From UBA9339 sp964535195 (GTDB lineage Bacteria > Pseudomonadota > Gammaproteobacteria > UBA9339): DNA of 45,776 nucleotides. The position numbers and the translations under genes are program-made. Location of the stretch: assembly GCA_964535195.1 (NCBI GenBank), contig CAZHSI010000010.1:1-45776 (forward strand). The letters are read 5' to 3'. Position 1 is the first letter of the stretch, and each line of letters starts with the position of its first letter. This document shows, in pieces, positions 26,101-34,329 of the stretch. The notes under the pieces were generated by a model. It did not search any database. It was not told the origin of the DNA and was given only the letters and a program-made list of their open reading frames with translations.

Positions 26101-26277
26101 GACTATGATGTTGAGCCGTATTTTCTTAATAGGCATGGCTCGACTAGTCTAGAAATTTTAGCTAGATACCTAGCTTTAGTAAAATCATCTGGTGAAACAG
26201 GGGGTTATTTGGATTTTGCTAAATTATTATCCAAGGTTTGGAATTATCGTTACTTATCACCTAGAAACAAAGCGTGA
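23188..26277 (+). CDS. Giant protein, part 2: rest of barrel, J-domain, helical repeats
   Basis: Same frame as part 1; the drawn start (TTG 23188) is arbitrary and has no ribosome site. Residues 1-125 complete the barrel (FTWYGGGYYFHAD, SVEAGAQYDNKRRATAYVGI). Residues 145-205 are a Lys/Glu/Asp/Gly linker. Residues 205-265 are a J-domain with HPDKGG (His242-Pro243-Asp244), the motif that stimulates Hsp70 ATPase. Residues 422-461 are encoded by a palindromic element. Residues 498-530 are hydrophobic. From 560 to the end lies a helical, HEAT-like repeat region. It ends at TGA 26275, after which the frame continues with KQAYDEINLLVRDHYFYL. Confidence 0.72.
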   Translation: MGATRTLFKEEKLPIETPASRGISDTKYYEKALAGGDTEIGCAFTGNFTWYGGGYYFHADDTGTTAGTKTRVTYNYNEPIGRILGVLDGISVEAGAQYDNKRRATAYVGIKLKVGLTNLAKNSNLLGFERHMTELVRRDPDIVIGNAQETKEKFYQPGEHGFQEGDKPGDHGEQKKEEGKDSKNKQDNKSNQDKKENNNKDDENVDFNTWDIKRLLKEFNLSDDATEADVKKRYRELILERHPDKGGTNEDAVRTNGIKDAIWKKRYLLVKENTRAKDPNFSSSGSTKASTFETKTRGDDDKKASTATNEGNAEFCQPRDQEQKAQEDMAHEHNAKANVNFSSGGRNTEDKDGSVLESQSPHFLGITKGEPNKELQKLEIKTDHQELCPNTYIPENSTIKEESRNASYLPIANNETQVTKFKFIPRVLPRDKATGGGQGGEAQLSPLTEPRGSSHMASLNLTLTSGIMDDRYVEHKDLLLIKQNDNDPNVANHNWLIDFFDIGKFLITAPIYWIDYGFNAVFNMLMPIGANAQVIKEDYTLESSVIEDGGSSADIEISDVSSEFSEIEQKAKEQLNKRGYLDLALIIIIFDFYAQDQSYFSELIREILAQDKNIPIIELNKLVPLLTLIEDKHLALFIASRLLLKKVKLPDEVINHFIDFLEVNDNVITSRAIEVIYQLDQELSRKTKKHFIDSIISLLPKIKGSYYYKLTEILEKLELTKEQKLRYEMQELIADWYKATTVAEKKALSLDIIEKVTGATAKDILAFYKDNLNAQHYELYAIAREALAELNRYEGLFWDKNEQELIRSYVAWKGSPKKCNFDDSINDLPCLAVKSGEILLTKKQKKKLVRLFDDYPWLEDELSKIEFTNYEDINKLTDLVLEYDLRHDEISRAITRYSWQPTFNNIYLGLLYGLLEEIEEEISTSDKEVLQTSIEQLVIKLNWPADIIFGFLKKITPKALLEFIAILEVLADYDVEPYFLNRHGSTSLEILARYLALVKSSGETGGYLDFAKLLSKVWNYRYLSPRNKA
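24451..24569. repeat. Palindromic element inside the giant coding frame, copy 2
   Basis: 119-bp imperfect palindrome bounded by AAATTT at both ends. The central stem pairs GGTCAAGGGGGAGAG with CTCTCCCCTTTGACC (one G-T pair) around GCGCAG. It is translated in frame as a Gly/Pro/Arg-rich segment unlike its surroundings. It shares GCAGCTCTCCCCTTTG with the intergenic element at 10003-10100. The behaviour recalls Rickettsia palindromic elements, which also insert in frame into genes. Confidence 0.65.
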
Positions 26278-26349
26278 AAACAAGCCTATGACGAGATTAA
26301 CCTCTTAGTAAGAGATCATTATTTTTATCTTGATAAAAATAGCGAAACT

Positions 26350-29300
26350 TTGCTTAAAGAGTTCTATTTAAGAAACCGAAACAACAATAATAAAAAACTC
26401 CAAGAACTAATGGCTGGTGGTTATTTTGAGCAGCAATTGCAGAGTGTAAAAAATACTACTACTGTATTATCGCAATCTAAATACAAAATAAGTGGCGGTG
26501 ATCCTAAAAGTTACAAAAAGAATGAGATCTATTTATATAGAAAAACAGAAGTAATAAAAGAGAAAGATAAGGCAGAGACAAAAGAACAAATTAATATTTG
26601 CCTTGCTGGTTCTACAAAGAAAGTTTGCTTTAATAAAGATAGCGGTAGTTCTAAAGAAGAAAAAGAAAACTTTGCTCGTTTAGAAGCTATTGTAAAAGAT
26701 AATAAAGTAGATGAACTTTTTATTTGTAGAATAGCTGCTAGAAAAGGATTAATCTCAAACGCCTATAAATGTTTGCCTTTACCTCTGTGGGAAGAAGTAG
26801 ATTTTAAGGAGTGGCGCCGTAATATTAAAAAGGTGACCCAACAAAATCTAGCAGAAATTATATCTGTGCTATCACAGGCGGCACATAATACAATATTAGT
26901 GGGGGAAGGGTATCCGCGGGAAGCTCAAATTTTAGCATTACTCTCCCTTTTGAAATCTTCTAAAGGTGGATTGGCACAGATATCTACTGGTGAAGGGAAG
27001 TCGTTGATTATCGCTATGTTTGCTGCAATTAAAGTAATGAATGGTAGGAAGATTGATATTACTACTAGTTCGCAGGAGCTTGCTAAACGTGAATTAAATA
27101 AAGATCTATCAAAAATCCCTGATTTTTTTCATTCTTTTGGTATTACCGTATCCCATAATATTGACGAGCATAGCGGACCTAAGGAATGTTACCAAAGTGA
27201 TGTAGTTTATGGTGATCTTACCCATTTTATTGGTGATACTCTTAAGGATTTAACTAGAAATGTAAAGATGGGTAGGGGTACTGACCTGCTTGTGGTTGAC
27301 GAAGTAGATAATATGTTTATCGACGAGATCAAAATGTTAGTGCAACTATCTTGGCCTATGCCTGGTTTTGCATTGCTTAATCAACTGTTCGTTTATATGT
27401 GGGGTATGGCTACATCTAGTATTCAATATTTAGAGAAAAAAGATAATAAATGGTATATAAAAGTGCCATTCCCCAAGAATGAAACTTTAACAGAACTGGT
27501 TGAAGATATTGATTTAAAAAAGCTTGACCATAACCATAATATCCAGGATGACTATTTATTTGAAGCAGGAGATGATTTAGGGGAATTCCTCCAAGGGTTA
27601 GTATCGAATTATACGTCTGAAGTATTATTTGGTTTTAATCATGGAAGAGAACATAGAAAAGTAGTAGTGCCATCACAGTTAGAAAATTTTGCTAAAGAGC
27701 AACTGCCTACTTGGGCGGAATCCTTAATAGGTTCATATGCAATTAAGAATAAGGGTCAATATTTAATTCATGTTGATCCAAACAGTATCCTCTCTAAAAA
27801 TGCTACTATAGTAGCTCCAGTTGATTATAAAAATACCGGGACCATTCAGACTAATATGCATTGGAGCAACGGTCTCCATCAATTTTTGCAAATAGCAAAT
27901 GGAGTTACGATTCAACCCGAAACCCTCATTAGTATTTTTATGTCTTACATCGAATTTTTCAATAAGTATAAAGGAGGTATATATGGAGTTACTGGGACGT
28001 TAGGAGATGAGCCACATCAAGAATTTCTTAAATTAGTTTATGATATTGAAACAAGCATAATTCCCACTTTTGCTCCAAAAGATTTTAAAGAATTCAAGCC
28101 CATTATTACTAAAGATAAGGTTGATTGGTATAAGGCTATTATCGATATTGTTATGCGGAAAATTAAGGATAAGAGACCATGTTTGATAATTTTTGAATTG
28201 ATGGAAGATGTAGAAAAGTTACGAGATATCCTAATTAAATTTGGTTATCCTAAAAAGCAAATCTTTACTTATGGTATAGGAGGTGGTGATGAAAATAAGA
28301 TTTTTGGAAATTATAAATTAAGGATAGGTGACATAGTAATTGCTACTAATATGGCTGGTCGTGGCACCGATCTAAAAATAAGTAGAGAAGCGTTAAAAAA
28401 TGGTGGCTTACACCTTATCATGACTATTTTTTCAAAAAGCTTACGAGTCGAACGCCAAGCTTTTGGTAGGCCGGCTCGTAAGGGTGAGCCAGGTTCAGGG
28501 CAGCTGGTTATTTTTATAGATCCAGTTAAACCATTTGTTTTCGAAGACCCAGTTAATCCATGTAAGGATATATATTGCTTTAAAAATAATAGAGATAAAC
28601 TTGAGATGCGAACTCTCAAAAATGATCGTTTAGTAAAAGTACCCGCCATGAAAATTAAGGATCAATTATTTAGCTCTTATATAGAGTTTATGCGGCAAAT
28701 TGATACGACTACAAAATATAGAATTAAAATAGGAAAGCCCGATAAGGTTAGCACAACATTATATTTATATCTAAAAGGTGGTGAAATTTTCTTAAACGAT
28801 ATAAAAATTTTAGAAATACTTGAAAGAATCGGAGCTGACTTAAGGGAACGAGTCAATAACGTCTTACAAAGACCAGAAGCAACTATAGCTGATTTAAATA
28901 AATATGATTATGAAGCCATCCTTTTTATTGCTGCAGAAAATGGTTATTTCGACAATTCAGATTTTTCCCATTCTATACAATCAGATTATCATAAAATGAC
29001 AAGCGGTGGTTTTAATAATAATGATAATTTTCGTTTAAGGTATTTTGGTGAAACGGGTGTAACTGATAAATTTTGGGAAAATTTTTATTCTTCAGGTACA
29101 ACCAAAAGGAAATTTTTATTGTGGCTTGCCAATCGGGAGCAGTTTGGTAAAAAAGAGGAAGTGAATCAACTTGATGAGGATTGGGGAATATGGCTTAGAA
29201 AGCAGGATAGTATCTTTCAAGAATTACATTCATTAAATAATAGAGAATTAGATTTTGATACATTAAATGCAGAGCGTGAAAAATTAAAAGGAAATATCTA

Positions 29301-32300
29301 TAAAGAGTTTGAAGTTTTTAAGGAACAAGAACTCTTAAAGTTTAACAAAGATCAATTAATTGTTAACCCAGCATATTATGTTAATAAAGCCGATCGTTAC
29401 TTTCTCCAGCGATATTTTTATGAAAATGATCCTGTGTTAAATAAATTTCTTGCTGAAGCTATAGGTTTTACAGAAAAAGCGCAAGAACTTGATGATTATT
29501 ATACTTGGGCGGCAAAAAGCGTTAAGAGTTCTATCCATTTATATCAAGGCAGTGCAGAGGTAAAGAAAATGGAAGAAAGGGATGAAGACTACGAAGATAA
29601 AGTAAAGCGCGCATATGAGGTAAAAAAGTTATTTTATGATGAAACAATAGCAGTAATAAAGAATATAAGAGGCGTGTATATTCCTATCGAAGAGGGACAG
29701 CTATTCTCGTTAAATTCTCTTAATTTACTAAATTATACAGACCAAAGTGCCATGCAATTTATTGGTACTATAGCTATATATAATGAAATAATTAAAGTTG
29801 AGCAGGATAATCTTAAGCTTATAGCTGAAGCTAAGGAAGATGAAGCAATCGAGATCGATACTTTTGTCAAGATTTCTGCTTTAGCAGATAACATAAATAT
29901 TGCCCAAGAGATAGCCAACGTCTATAAATCTTCTAATACTACAGATATAGAATTTAAAAACAAAAAATTAATACTCGAACAAATAGAGGCTGCTGGTGTT
30001 AACGAGCTACCGAAAATAAAAACATATAAATTAGAAGATAACCGCAGTTACTTTGGCAATTTCTTAGGAATATTTCTTGGTATTGTTTCTATCTTTACGG
30101 GCTGTTGGATGATTGGAGCTTTTTCAGGGATATTTGCTACCTCTTTTGCGACGTCATTAATTTTTGGTGGGGTGGGTGAAATCCTAACTTACTCTTATAC
30201 CTTAATTAAGGGACAACCCATTAGCTTTAAAGATGTTTTAAGTTCAAAGGGGATGTCGTTAGGGATTTCTTTGGTTACAGCAGGGACTCTATTTTTGCTA
30301 GATAAGGTGCCATTTATTCATAATCTGATAGGGCCTAATTTTGTAGAAAATATGGCTAAAGCAGGGAAAAACATAGGATTAGTATTTGCTATCCAAGCAA
30401 CAACTATGGCGGCAACAGGACTTCTATATGACTTCGGCAGAAAGTTAATAGATCTAGATGCTATCAAAAAAGAAGCACGCGAAGCTATAAAGAGGATAAT
30501 TGAGATTTGTAAAGAAAAATTAAGAAGAATTTTTGCTACTGATTTTTTTAAGGATGTACCTGATTTAATTGGGGCTTTATATAAAAAGATTGAGGCAATA
30601 GTGGCTGGTTATATGGAGAGGTTTGATAGGGAAGGTGCTGTGTTTGGTAGAGGAGTAGCTACAAGTACAGCATCAAACTTGATAACCGGTTTGCCATATT
30701 TAGGCAATATTATAAGTGCTGGTACTGACGTTATTACAAATTCCATAAAAAACTCAGAAGCTATTGGTGAGATAACCGAAGAAACCATGAAAGCAATCTT
30801 TGAGGTTAATAATAACGCTATGAATACTGGGCAAATGTTAGCTGAAAGATTACAAAATAATTTTGGTAAAGAGGAAGGCGAAGAGATAGTGCTTGCTATA
30901 AAAGAGCAAAAATATATGATAGGCGGGGAGATTGATTATAACGATTGTCCTAAACTTGATAACTTAAATTTAAGGAAAGAATTGTTACCACGTAAACCAG
31001 GAATTGTTGAAGAATGCATATCTATTCAAGAAATTATGACCAGAGATTATAAAGAAGACTTTGGCATACTTGAGGATAGGTTTGTTGAGATTGTTGCAAG
31101 TGCTAAGCAAAATATCCAGAAGAGAATAATAGAAAGTACCGCTTCTGTGCCCGGTGGAATTCTTGGTCAACATTTTGGTGAAATGATTTATAAGTATGCA
31201 GAAGATAAATTAGAAGAATTAAAAGCTAAAAATAAAGATAAAGAGCCACAGTTTTCTGAAGATGGGGCGGGGCCAGAACCTGAAGAGCAACAAAAGCCAA
31301 AAGAGGAAAAGCAAGGAAAGTCGAAAGCAGATAAAAAATCTGAAAAGGAAACACCAAAAGAACCAAAGCCGGAACCGCATAAAAATGCAAAAGTTGAGCC
31401 AAGCTCTAAGCCAAATAATCAAGCGCCAAAAGATACAGATGGTAAACAAGTTAAAGGAAATTGCGTTGATGGAGTTTGTGTTGAAGATAATAAAACTTCG
31501 GCTGATAATAAAAGACTAAGAGCTGAAGCAGAGGCAGCACGGGCTGCTTATAAAGATGTATTAAAGGATTCAAGAGTAGAAGGAGACACATTAAAGAAAA
31601 AATACGATAGCGCAATTACGCAGGGTGTTAATGATTTAACCTTTCTGCAGAGTGATGGATATAAATTACTAGATTTATCAAGTCCAAATAATGATGGTTT
31701 TTCGGCAATAGCTTTGGAAAAGCAGGGTAAAAATGGCAGAGAAATAATAATTTCAATGCGCGGTGTGGAACTTTCTGATATGCATGATTGGCCAAATGCC
31801 AAGCAGATATGGCAAGAGAAGGTCCCAGATCAATATCAACATGCAAAAGCATTTATAAATCAAATTAAACAGCAAATTGGACCAAACGATAAAATATTTC
31901 TTACTGGACACTCGATGGGTGGAGTATTAGCACAAATGGGATCAGCTGAGTTTGGGTTTTTAGCAACTGCTTGGGATAGTCCTGGAGCAAAAAATATTAT
32001 TGAAAGCCACTTGAAGAAAATTAACAGTGAGAATAAAGACTATGCAAAAAAAATTACCATCATTAATTCTCAGCCAAACGCGATTAATACCCTGGGTATT
32101 CATGTTAATAATCCCATAGAGATAGATAATGGTGCCAAACCATGTATAGGATCAGGATGTGGTCTTAAAGGAGCTCTTTTAAGAGGATATACAACCTCGC
32201 ATAGTATAATCACCCTTTTAAAAGGGATCAACCAAGATGGCACATATGCTAAAGCATTAAGACAAAATGGAGAGACTTTTACCATAAGTAGAAAAGAATA

Positions 32301-32481
32301 TGAAGCAGCATCCCCAGCATATGACAAGCAAATGTATAAAATGTGGGAAGTACAGGGAACTCTGAAGCCTTCTGGAGCTTCAGGAGTGCTCCCGGAATTG
32401 GAACATATCGTTTTTAGAAGTAAATATCCAACTTATGAATCATATAAAAGATATGTCTTGAATAATTTGGCAAACGATTAA
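26350..32481 (+). CDS. Giant protein, part 3: SecA-like ATPase with C-terminal lipase
   Basis: 2,043 residues in the same frame; the TTG start is arbitrary. SecA-type motor: Walker A ISTGEGKS (Lys217), Walker B VVDEVDN (Asp317, Glu318), NMAGRGTD (667-674), and the arginine-rich motif VI region RQAFGRPARKGEPGS (702-716). These match SecA NMAGRGTDI and GRAGRQGDPGS. Hydrophobic stretches lie at about 1238-1275, 1302-1320 and 1341-1362. A Lys/Pro/Glu linker (about 1635-1720) includes Cys1705 and Cys1710. The lipase domain follows: GHSMGG (Ser1855), WDSPGAK, TSHSI (His1951). It is not the housekeeping SecA (about 900 residues, no lipase). Possible role: a toxin that carries its own translocation motor; this is inference. 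Confidence 0.78.
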   Translation: MLKEFYLRNRNNNNKKLQELMAGGYFEQQLQSVKNTTTVLSQSKYKISGGDPKSYKKNEIYLYRKTEVIKEKDKAETKEQINICLAGSTKKVCFNKDSGSSKEEKENFARLEAIVKDNKVDELFICRIAARKGLISNAYKCLPLPLWEEVDFKEWRRNIKKVTQQNLAEIISVLSQAAHNTILVGEGYPREAQILALLSLLKSSKGGLAQISTGEGKSLIIAMFAAIKVMNGRKIDITTSSQELAKRELNKDLSKIPDFFHSFGITVSHNIDEHSGPKECYQSDVVYGDLTHFIGDTLKDLTRNVKMGRGTDLLVVDEVDNMFIDEIKMLVQLSWPMPGFALLNQLFVYMWGMATSSIQYLEKKDNKWYIKVPFPKNETLTELVEDIDLKKLDHNHNIQDDYLFEAGDDLGEFLQGLVSNYTSEVLFGFNHGREHRKVVVPSQLENFAKEQLPTWAESLIGSYAIKNKGQYLIHVDPNSILSKNATIVAPVDYKNTGTIQTNMHWSNGLHQFLQIANGVTIQPETLISIFMSYIEFFNKYKGGIYGVTGTLGDEPHQEFLKLVYDIETSIIPTFAPKDFKEFKPIITKDKVDWYKAIIDIVMRKIKDKRPCLIIFELMEDVEKLRDILIKFGYPKKQIFTYGIGGGDENKIFGNYKLRIGDIVIATNMAGRGTDLKISREALKNGGLHLIMTIFSKSLRVERQAFGRPARKGEPGSGQLVIFIDPVKPFVFEDPVNPCKDIYCFKNNRDKLEMRTLKNDRLVKVPAMKIKDQLFSSYIEFMRQIDTTTKYRIKIGKPDKVSTTLYLYLKGGEIFLNDIKILEILERIGADLRERVNNVLQRPEATIADLNKYDYEAILFIAAENGYFDNSDFSHSIQSDYHKMTSGGFNNNDNFRLRYFGETGVTDKFWENFYSSGTTKRKFLLWLANREQFGKKEEVNQLDEDWGIWLRKQDSIFQELHSLNNRELDFDTLNAEREKLKGNIYKEFEVFKEQELLKFNKDQLIVNPAYYVNKADRYFLQRYFYENDPVLNKFLAEAIGFTEKAQELDDYYTWAAKSVKSSIHLYQGSAEVKKMEERDEDYEDKVKRAYEVKKLFYDETIAVIKNIRGVYIPIEEGQLFSLNSLNLLNYTDQSAMQFIGTIAIYNEIIKVEQDNLKLIAEAKEDEAIEIDTFVKISALADNINIAQEIANVYKSSNTTDIEFKNKKLILEQIEAAGVNELPKIKTYKLEDNRSYFGNFLGIFLGIVSIFTGCWMIGAFSGIFATSFATSLIFGGVGEILTYSYTLIKGQPISFKDVLSSKGMSLGISLVTAGTLFLLDKVPFIHNLIGPNFVENMAKAGKNIGLVFAIQATTMAATGLLYDFGRKLIDLDAIKKEAREAIKRIIEICKEKLRRIFATDFFKDVPDLIGALYKKIEAIVAGYMERFDREGAVFGRGVATSTASNLITGLPYLGNIISAGTDVITNSIKNSEAIGEITEETMKAIFEVNNNAMNTGQMLAERLQNNFGKEEGEEIVLAIKEQKYMIGGEIDYNDCPKLDNLNLRKELLPRKPGIVEECISIQEIMTRDYKEDFGILEDRFVEIVASAKQNIQKRIIESTASVPGGILGQHFGEMIYKYAEDKLEELKAKNKDKEPQFSEDGAGPEPEEQQKPKEEKQGKSKADKKSEKETPKEPKPEPHKNAKVEPSSKPNNQAPKDTDGKQVKGNCVDGVCVEDNKTSADNKRLRAEAEAARAAYKDVLKDSRVEGDTLKKKYDSAITQGVNDLTFLQSDGYKLLDLSSPNNDGFSAIALEKQGKNGREIIISMRGVELSDMHDWPNAKQIWQEKVPDQYQHAKAFINQIKQQIGPNDKIFLTGHSMGGVLAQMGSAEFGFLATAWDSPGAKNIIESHLKKINSENKDYAKKITIINSQPNAINTLGIHVNNPIEIDNGAKPCIGSGCGLKGALLRGYTTSHSIITLLKGINQDGTYAKALRQNGETFTISRKEYEAASPAYDKQMYKMWEVQGTLKPSGASGVLPELEHIVFRSKYPTYESYKRYVLNNLAND

Positions 32482-32502
32482 ACTAACAATTAGAGGATAA
32501 GT

Positions 32503-33258
32503 ATGGGTAATTTAAAGAGCATAAAAAAAATATTATCATTAACTTGGCGAGTTATAAAAATCATTTCTTTTAGCAGTTGGGTTATTTTTGCATCTATTTT
32601 AGGGATAGCAATCTTGCTAGCTTTATATCTGTCTTTATCTTGTGCATGCTCTAAAATATCATATAACAAATTTATTAGGAAAATCCCGTTTGACCATGTA
32701 GGTTGGCAGGCATCCGATAGACGAACAAATAGAGAAAATTATACGCGTTGCCGTATGTATAAAGATTTAATTAAAAACCATCTGCATATTGGTATGCCCT
32801 ACAAAGAGGTTATTAAATTATTGGGGGAGCCGCTGAGTGTTGTTTATTATACAAACCCGGAAACAAAAAGACTTGAGTATGATGTGGGTGATTGCACACA
32901 TGTATGTCTTTCTCTTATTACGGATGTAAGAGGATATTTGTTGTTTCTTAGTTTTGACCGCAATTCGAAACTAATTAATTTTGGTCATGGCGATGATTAT
33001 AACAATATGTATAAAAAAAATAGGATGACTTTTCTAAATAACTTTAAGAGTTTATTTACTTGTTATTATAGTAACAAGTGTGTCCGTTATATAACACTTT
33101 CTGATGCAAAAAGAGATAACTGTGGTGAAAGTGGACCTATCTGTCGCAATGATGAAGATTGTAAACGGTACATAAAATACTCAGAATGCCCTGTGACTAA
33201 AGAAGAAGAATGCAAAAAAACTGAAGTTGAGTCAAAGTGGGGTTATAAGTTGTGGTAA
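32503..33258 (+). CDS. Membrane-anchored protein with BamE/SmpA-like segment, paralogue 1
   Basis: 251 residues. A membrane helix (about residues 22-48) follows a basic N-terminus. The central block has YKDLIKNHLHIGMPYKEVI then LLGEP and YYTNPETKRLEY, which resembles the (G)M-x-EV-x-x-LLG-x-P turn of SmpA/BamE-like domains. The Cys-rich C-terminus ends in KWGYKLW. It begins 21 bp after the giant gene and is paralogous to the next gene. AGAGGATA precedes the ATG. Function unknown. Directly following a toxin-like gene and being duplicated, it could be an immunity or accessory protein. Confidence 0.65.
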   Translation: MGNLKSIKKILSLTWRVIKIISFSSWVIFASILGIAILLALYLSLSCACSKISYNKFIRKIPFDHVGWQASDRRTNRENYTRCRMYKDLIKNHLHIGMPYKEVIKLLGEPLSVVYYTNPETKRLEYDVGDCTHVCLSLITDVRGYLLFLSFDRNSKLINFGHGDDYNNMYKKNRMTFLNNFKSLFTCYYSNKCVRYITLSDAKRDNCGESGPICRNDEDCKRYIKYSECPVTKEEECKKTEVESKWGYKLW

Positions 33259-33283
33259 CTGACAAAAAATAGGGAGAAATCCA

Positions 33284-34024
33284 ATGAGCAATTTTCAAAA
33301 AACAATAAAGAAGGTAGGAAGGGGTATTTGGTTTTTCTTTAAGTGGTTTTCTATTCTTTTAGAGGTGGCTTTGGTATTGTTATTACTGCATATGTTTATA
33401 ACAACCCAATACGGCAAGGTTAAATATGATAAGTTTAGAAAAGCCCAGCCATTTAATGCAGAGATATGGCAAAAAACAAATATTATGTTAGAACATATAG
33501 AAGATGAAACTGGGTACGGTGATGAAAGATATAATCGTTGTTATATGTACAGTGATTTAATTAAAAATTGTTTGCATTTAAATATGTTATATAGTGAAGT
33601 GATCAAGCTAGTAGGGGAACCTAAAAGAGTAGAATACTATACAAACCCAGAATTAAAGTGCATTGAATACCAAATGGGTGGATGTGAAAGAGGCAACTAT
33701 TCTTATCCTGGTTACAGCTATATGGTTCAAAACAGTAGCTTATATCTTTATTTTGACCATGACCTAAGGCTTGTTGCTTTTAGTAAAGTTAGTGACTTTG
33801 TTCATAAAATAAAACCCATTGTTTTTGGTAAGGAAAACAGTGGGTGGATAAAAACAAGTAAAGCTATTACTGCATCTATAAAAAACGCAAAGCACTTGTT
33901 TTATTGTAAGCAAGGAGAGTGTCACCGTTATGAAAAAAGATCTTCCAATCATGCTACCACTATAGATTGGAGTAAATGCAAAGAAAAGGATGTGGAACGT
34001 AATTGGGGTTATAAGTTATGGTAA
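33284..34024 (+). CDS. Membrane-anchored protein with BamE/SmpA-like segment, paralogue 2
   Basis: 246 residues, clearly a duplicate of the preceding gene. It has the same N-terminal membrane helix (about 18-42), shared motifs (YNKF/YDKF, RCxMYxDLIKN, EVIKLxGEP, YYTNPE) and an identical C-terminal WGYKLW. Divergence between the copies is considerable, so the duplication is not recent. GGGAGAA precedes the ATG, and 25 bp separate the two genes. No family is recognised beyond the weak BamE-like segment. Confidence 0.65.
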   Translation: MSNFQKTIKKVGRGIWFFFKWFSILLEVALVLLLLHMFITTQYGKVKYDKFRKAQPFNAEIWQKTNIMLEHIEDETGYGDERYNRCYMYSDLIKNCLHLNMLYSEVIKLVGEPKRVEYYTNPELKCIEYQMGGCERGNYSYPGYSYMVQNSSLYLYFDHDLRLVAFSKVSDFVHKIKPIVFGKENSGWIKTSKAITASIKNAKHLFYCKQGECHRYEKRSSNHATTIDWSKCKEKDVERNWGYKLW

Positions 34025-34329
34025 TTGACAGAAGAAATGAAAGATGGTGAGCGTGAGCATAATGAGTTTTGACTATATAGCATATTAAATAATATTATAC
34101 CAAATGAATTTTTGAAATTTCGAGAAGTGCTAGCTATCCTTAGAGATAGAAATAAAATTATCGGAAATTACTCTAGCTTACCTGGCCAGATAATTTTAGG
34201 AATAGTCAATTTTCTATACCATAGCAGCATAGTTGCGTCCAAAAGAAATGTATACATAAGATTTGTTCTGGCTAATAATTGTGACAAAATCTGCCAGCTT
34301 GTTGTACGGAGTTTATTTGTGAGAGATAT
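34025..34329. other. Intergenic right edge of the island
   Basis: About 305 bp without a convincing gene. A 73-codon open frame (34112-34333) starts at TTG with no ribosome site and looks random. The motif ATACCAAATGAATT at about 34098-34111 resembles the end of the 125-bp palindromic element at 13673. A looser inverted match, TTCAAATTGGTATT, lies just after lpoA at about 21968. Confidence 0.4.

Larger units (their letters stand above)
22459..32481 (+). pseudogene. Giant inverse-autotransporter/J-domain/SecA-like/lipase gene split by two in-frame stops
   Basis: One reading frame of 3,341 codons, interrupted only by TAG at 23158-23160 and TGA at 26275-26277. No frameshift occurs, and homology is continuous across the first break (GAEYWQNK, stop, FIGANIYKPLG). 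Order: signal peptide; inverse-autotransporter beta-barrel; charged linker; J-domain; palindromic-element-derived segment; hydrophobic segment; helical repeats; SecA-like ATPase; hydrophobic pore-like region; Lys/Pro/Glu linker; lipase domain. It is either recently inactivated, read through at low level, or affected by sequencing error. The three parts are listed separately below. It fills most of an island between lpoA and yraN. Confidence 0.75.

Noticed and set aside
22459..32481. Stop-codon reassignment as explanation for the split giant gene
   Set aside because: Interruptions nearby use TAG, TGA and TAA, while housekeeping genes here end normally with all three, so one recoded codon cannot explain it.
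26350..32481. Housekeeping SecA
   Set aside because: Only the ATPase motifs match. Length, flanking hydrophobic region, lipase tail and the preceding barrel/J-domain differ from true SecA, and the zinc-binding C-terminal tail of SecA is not seen.
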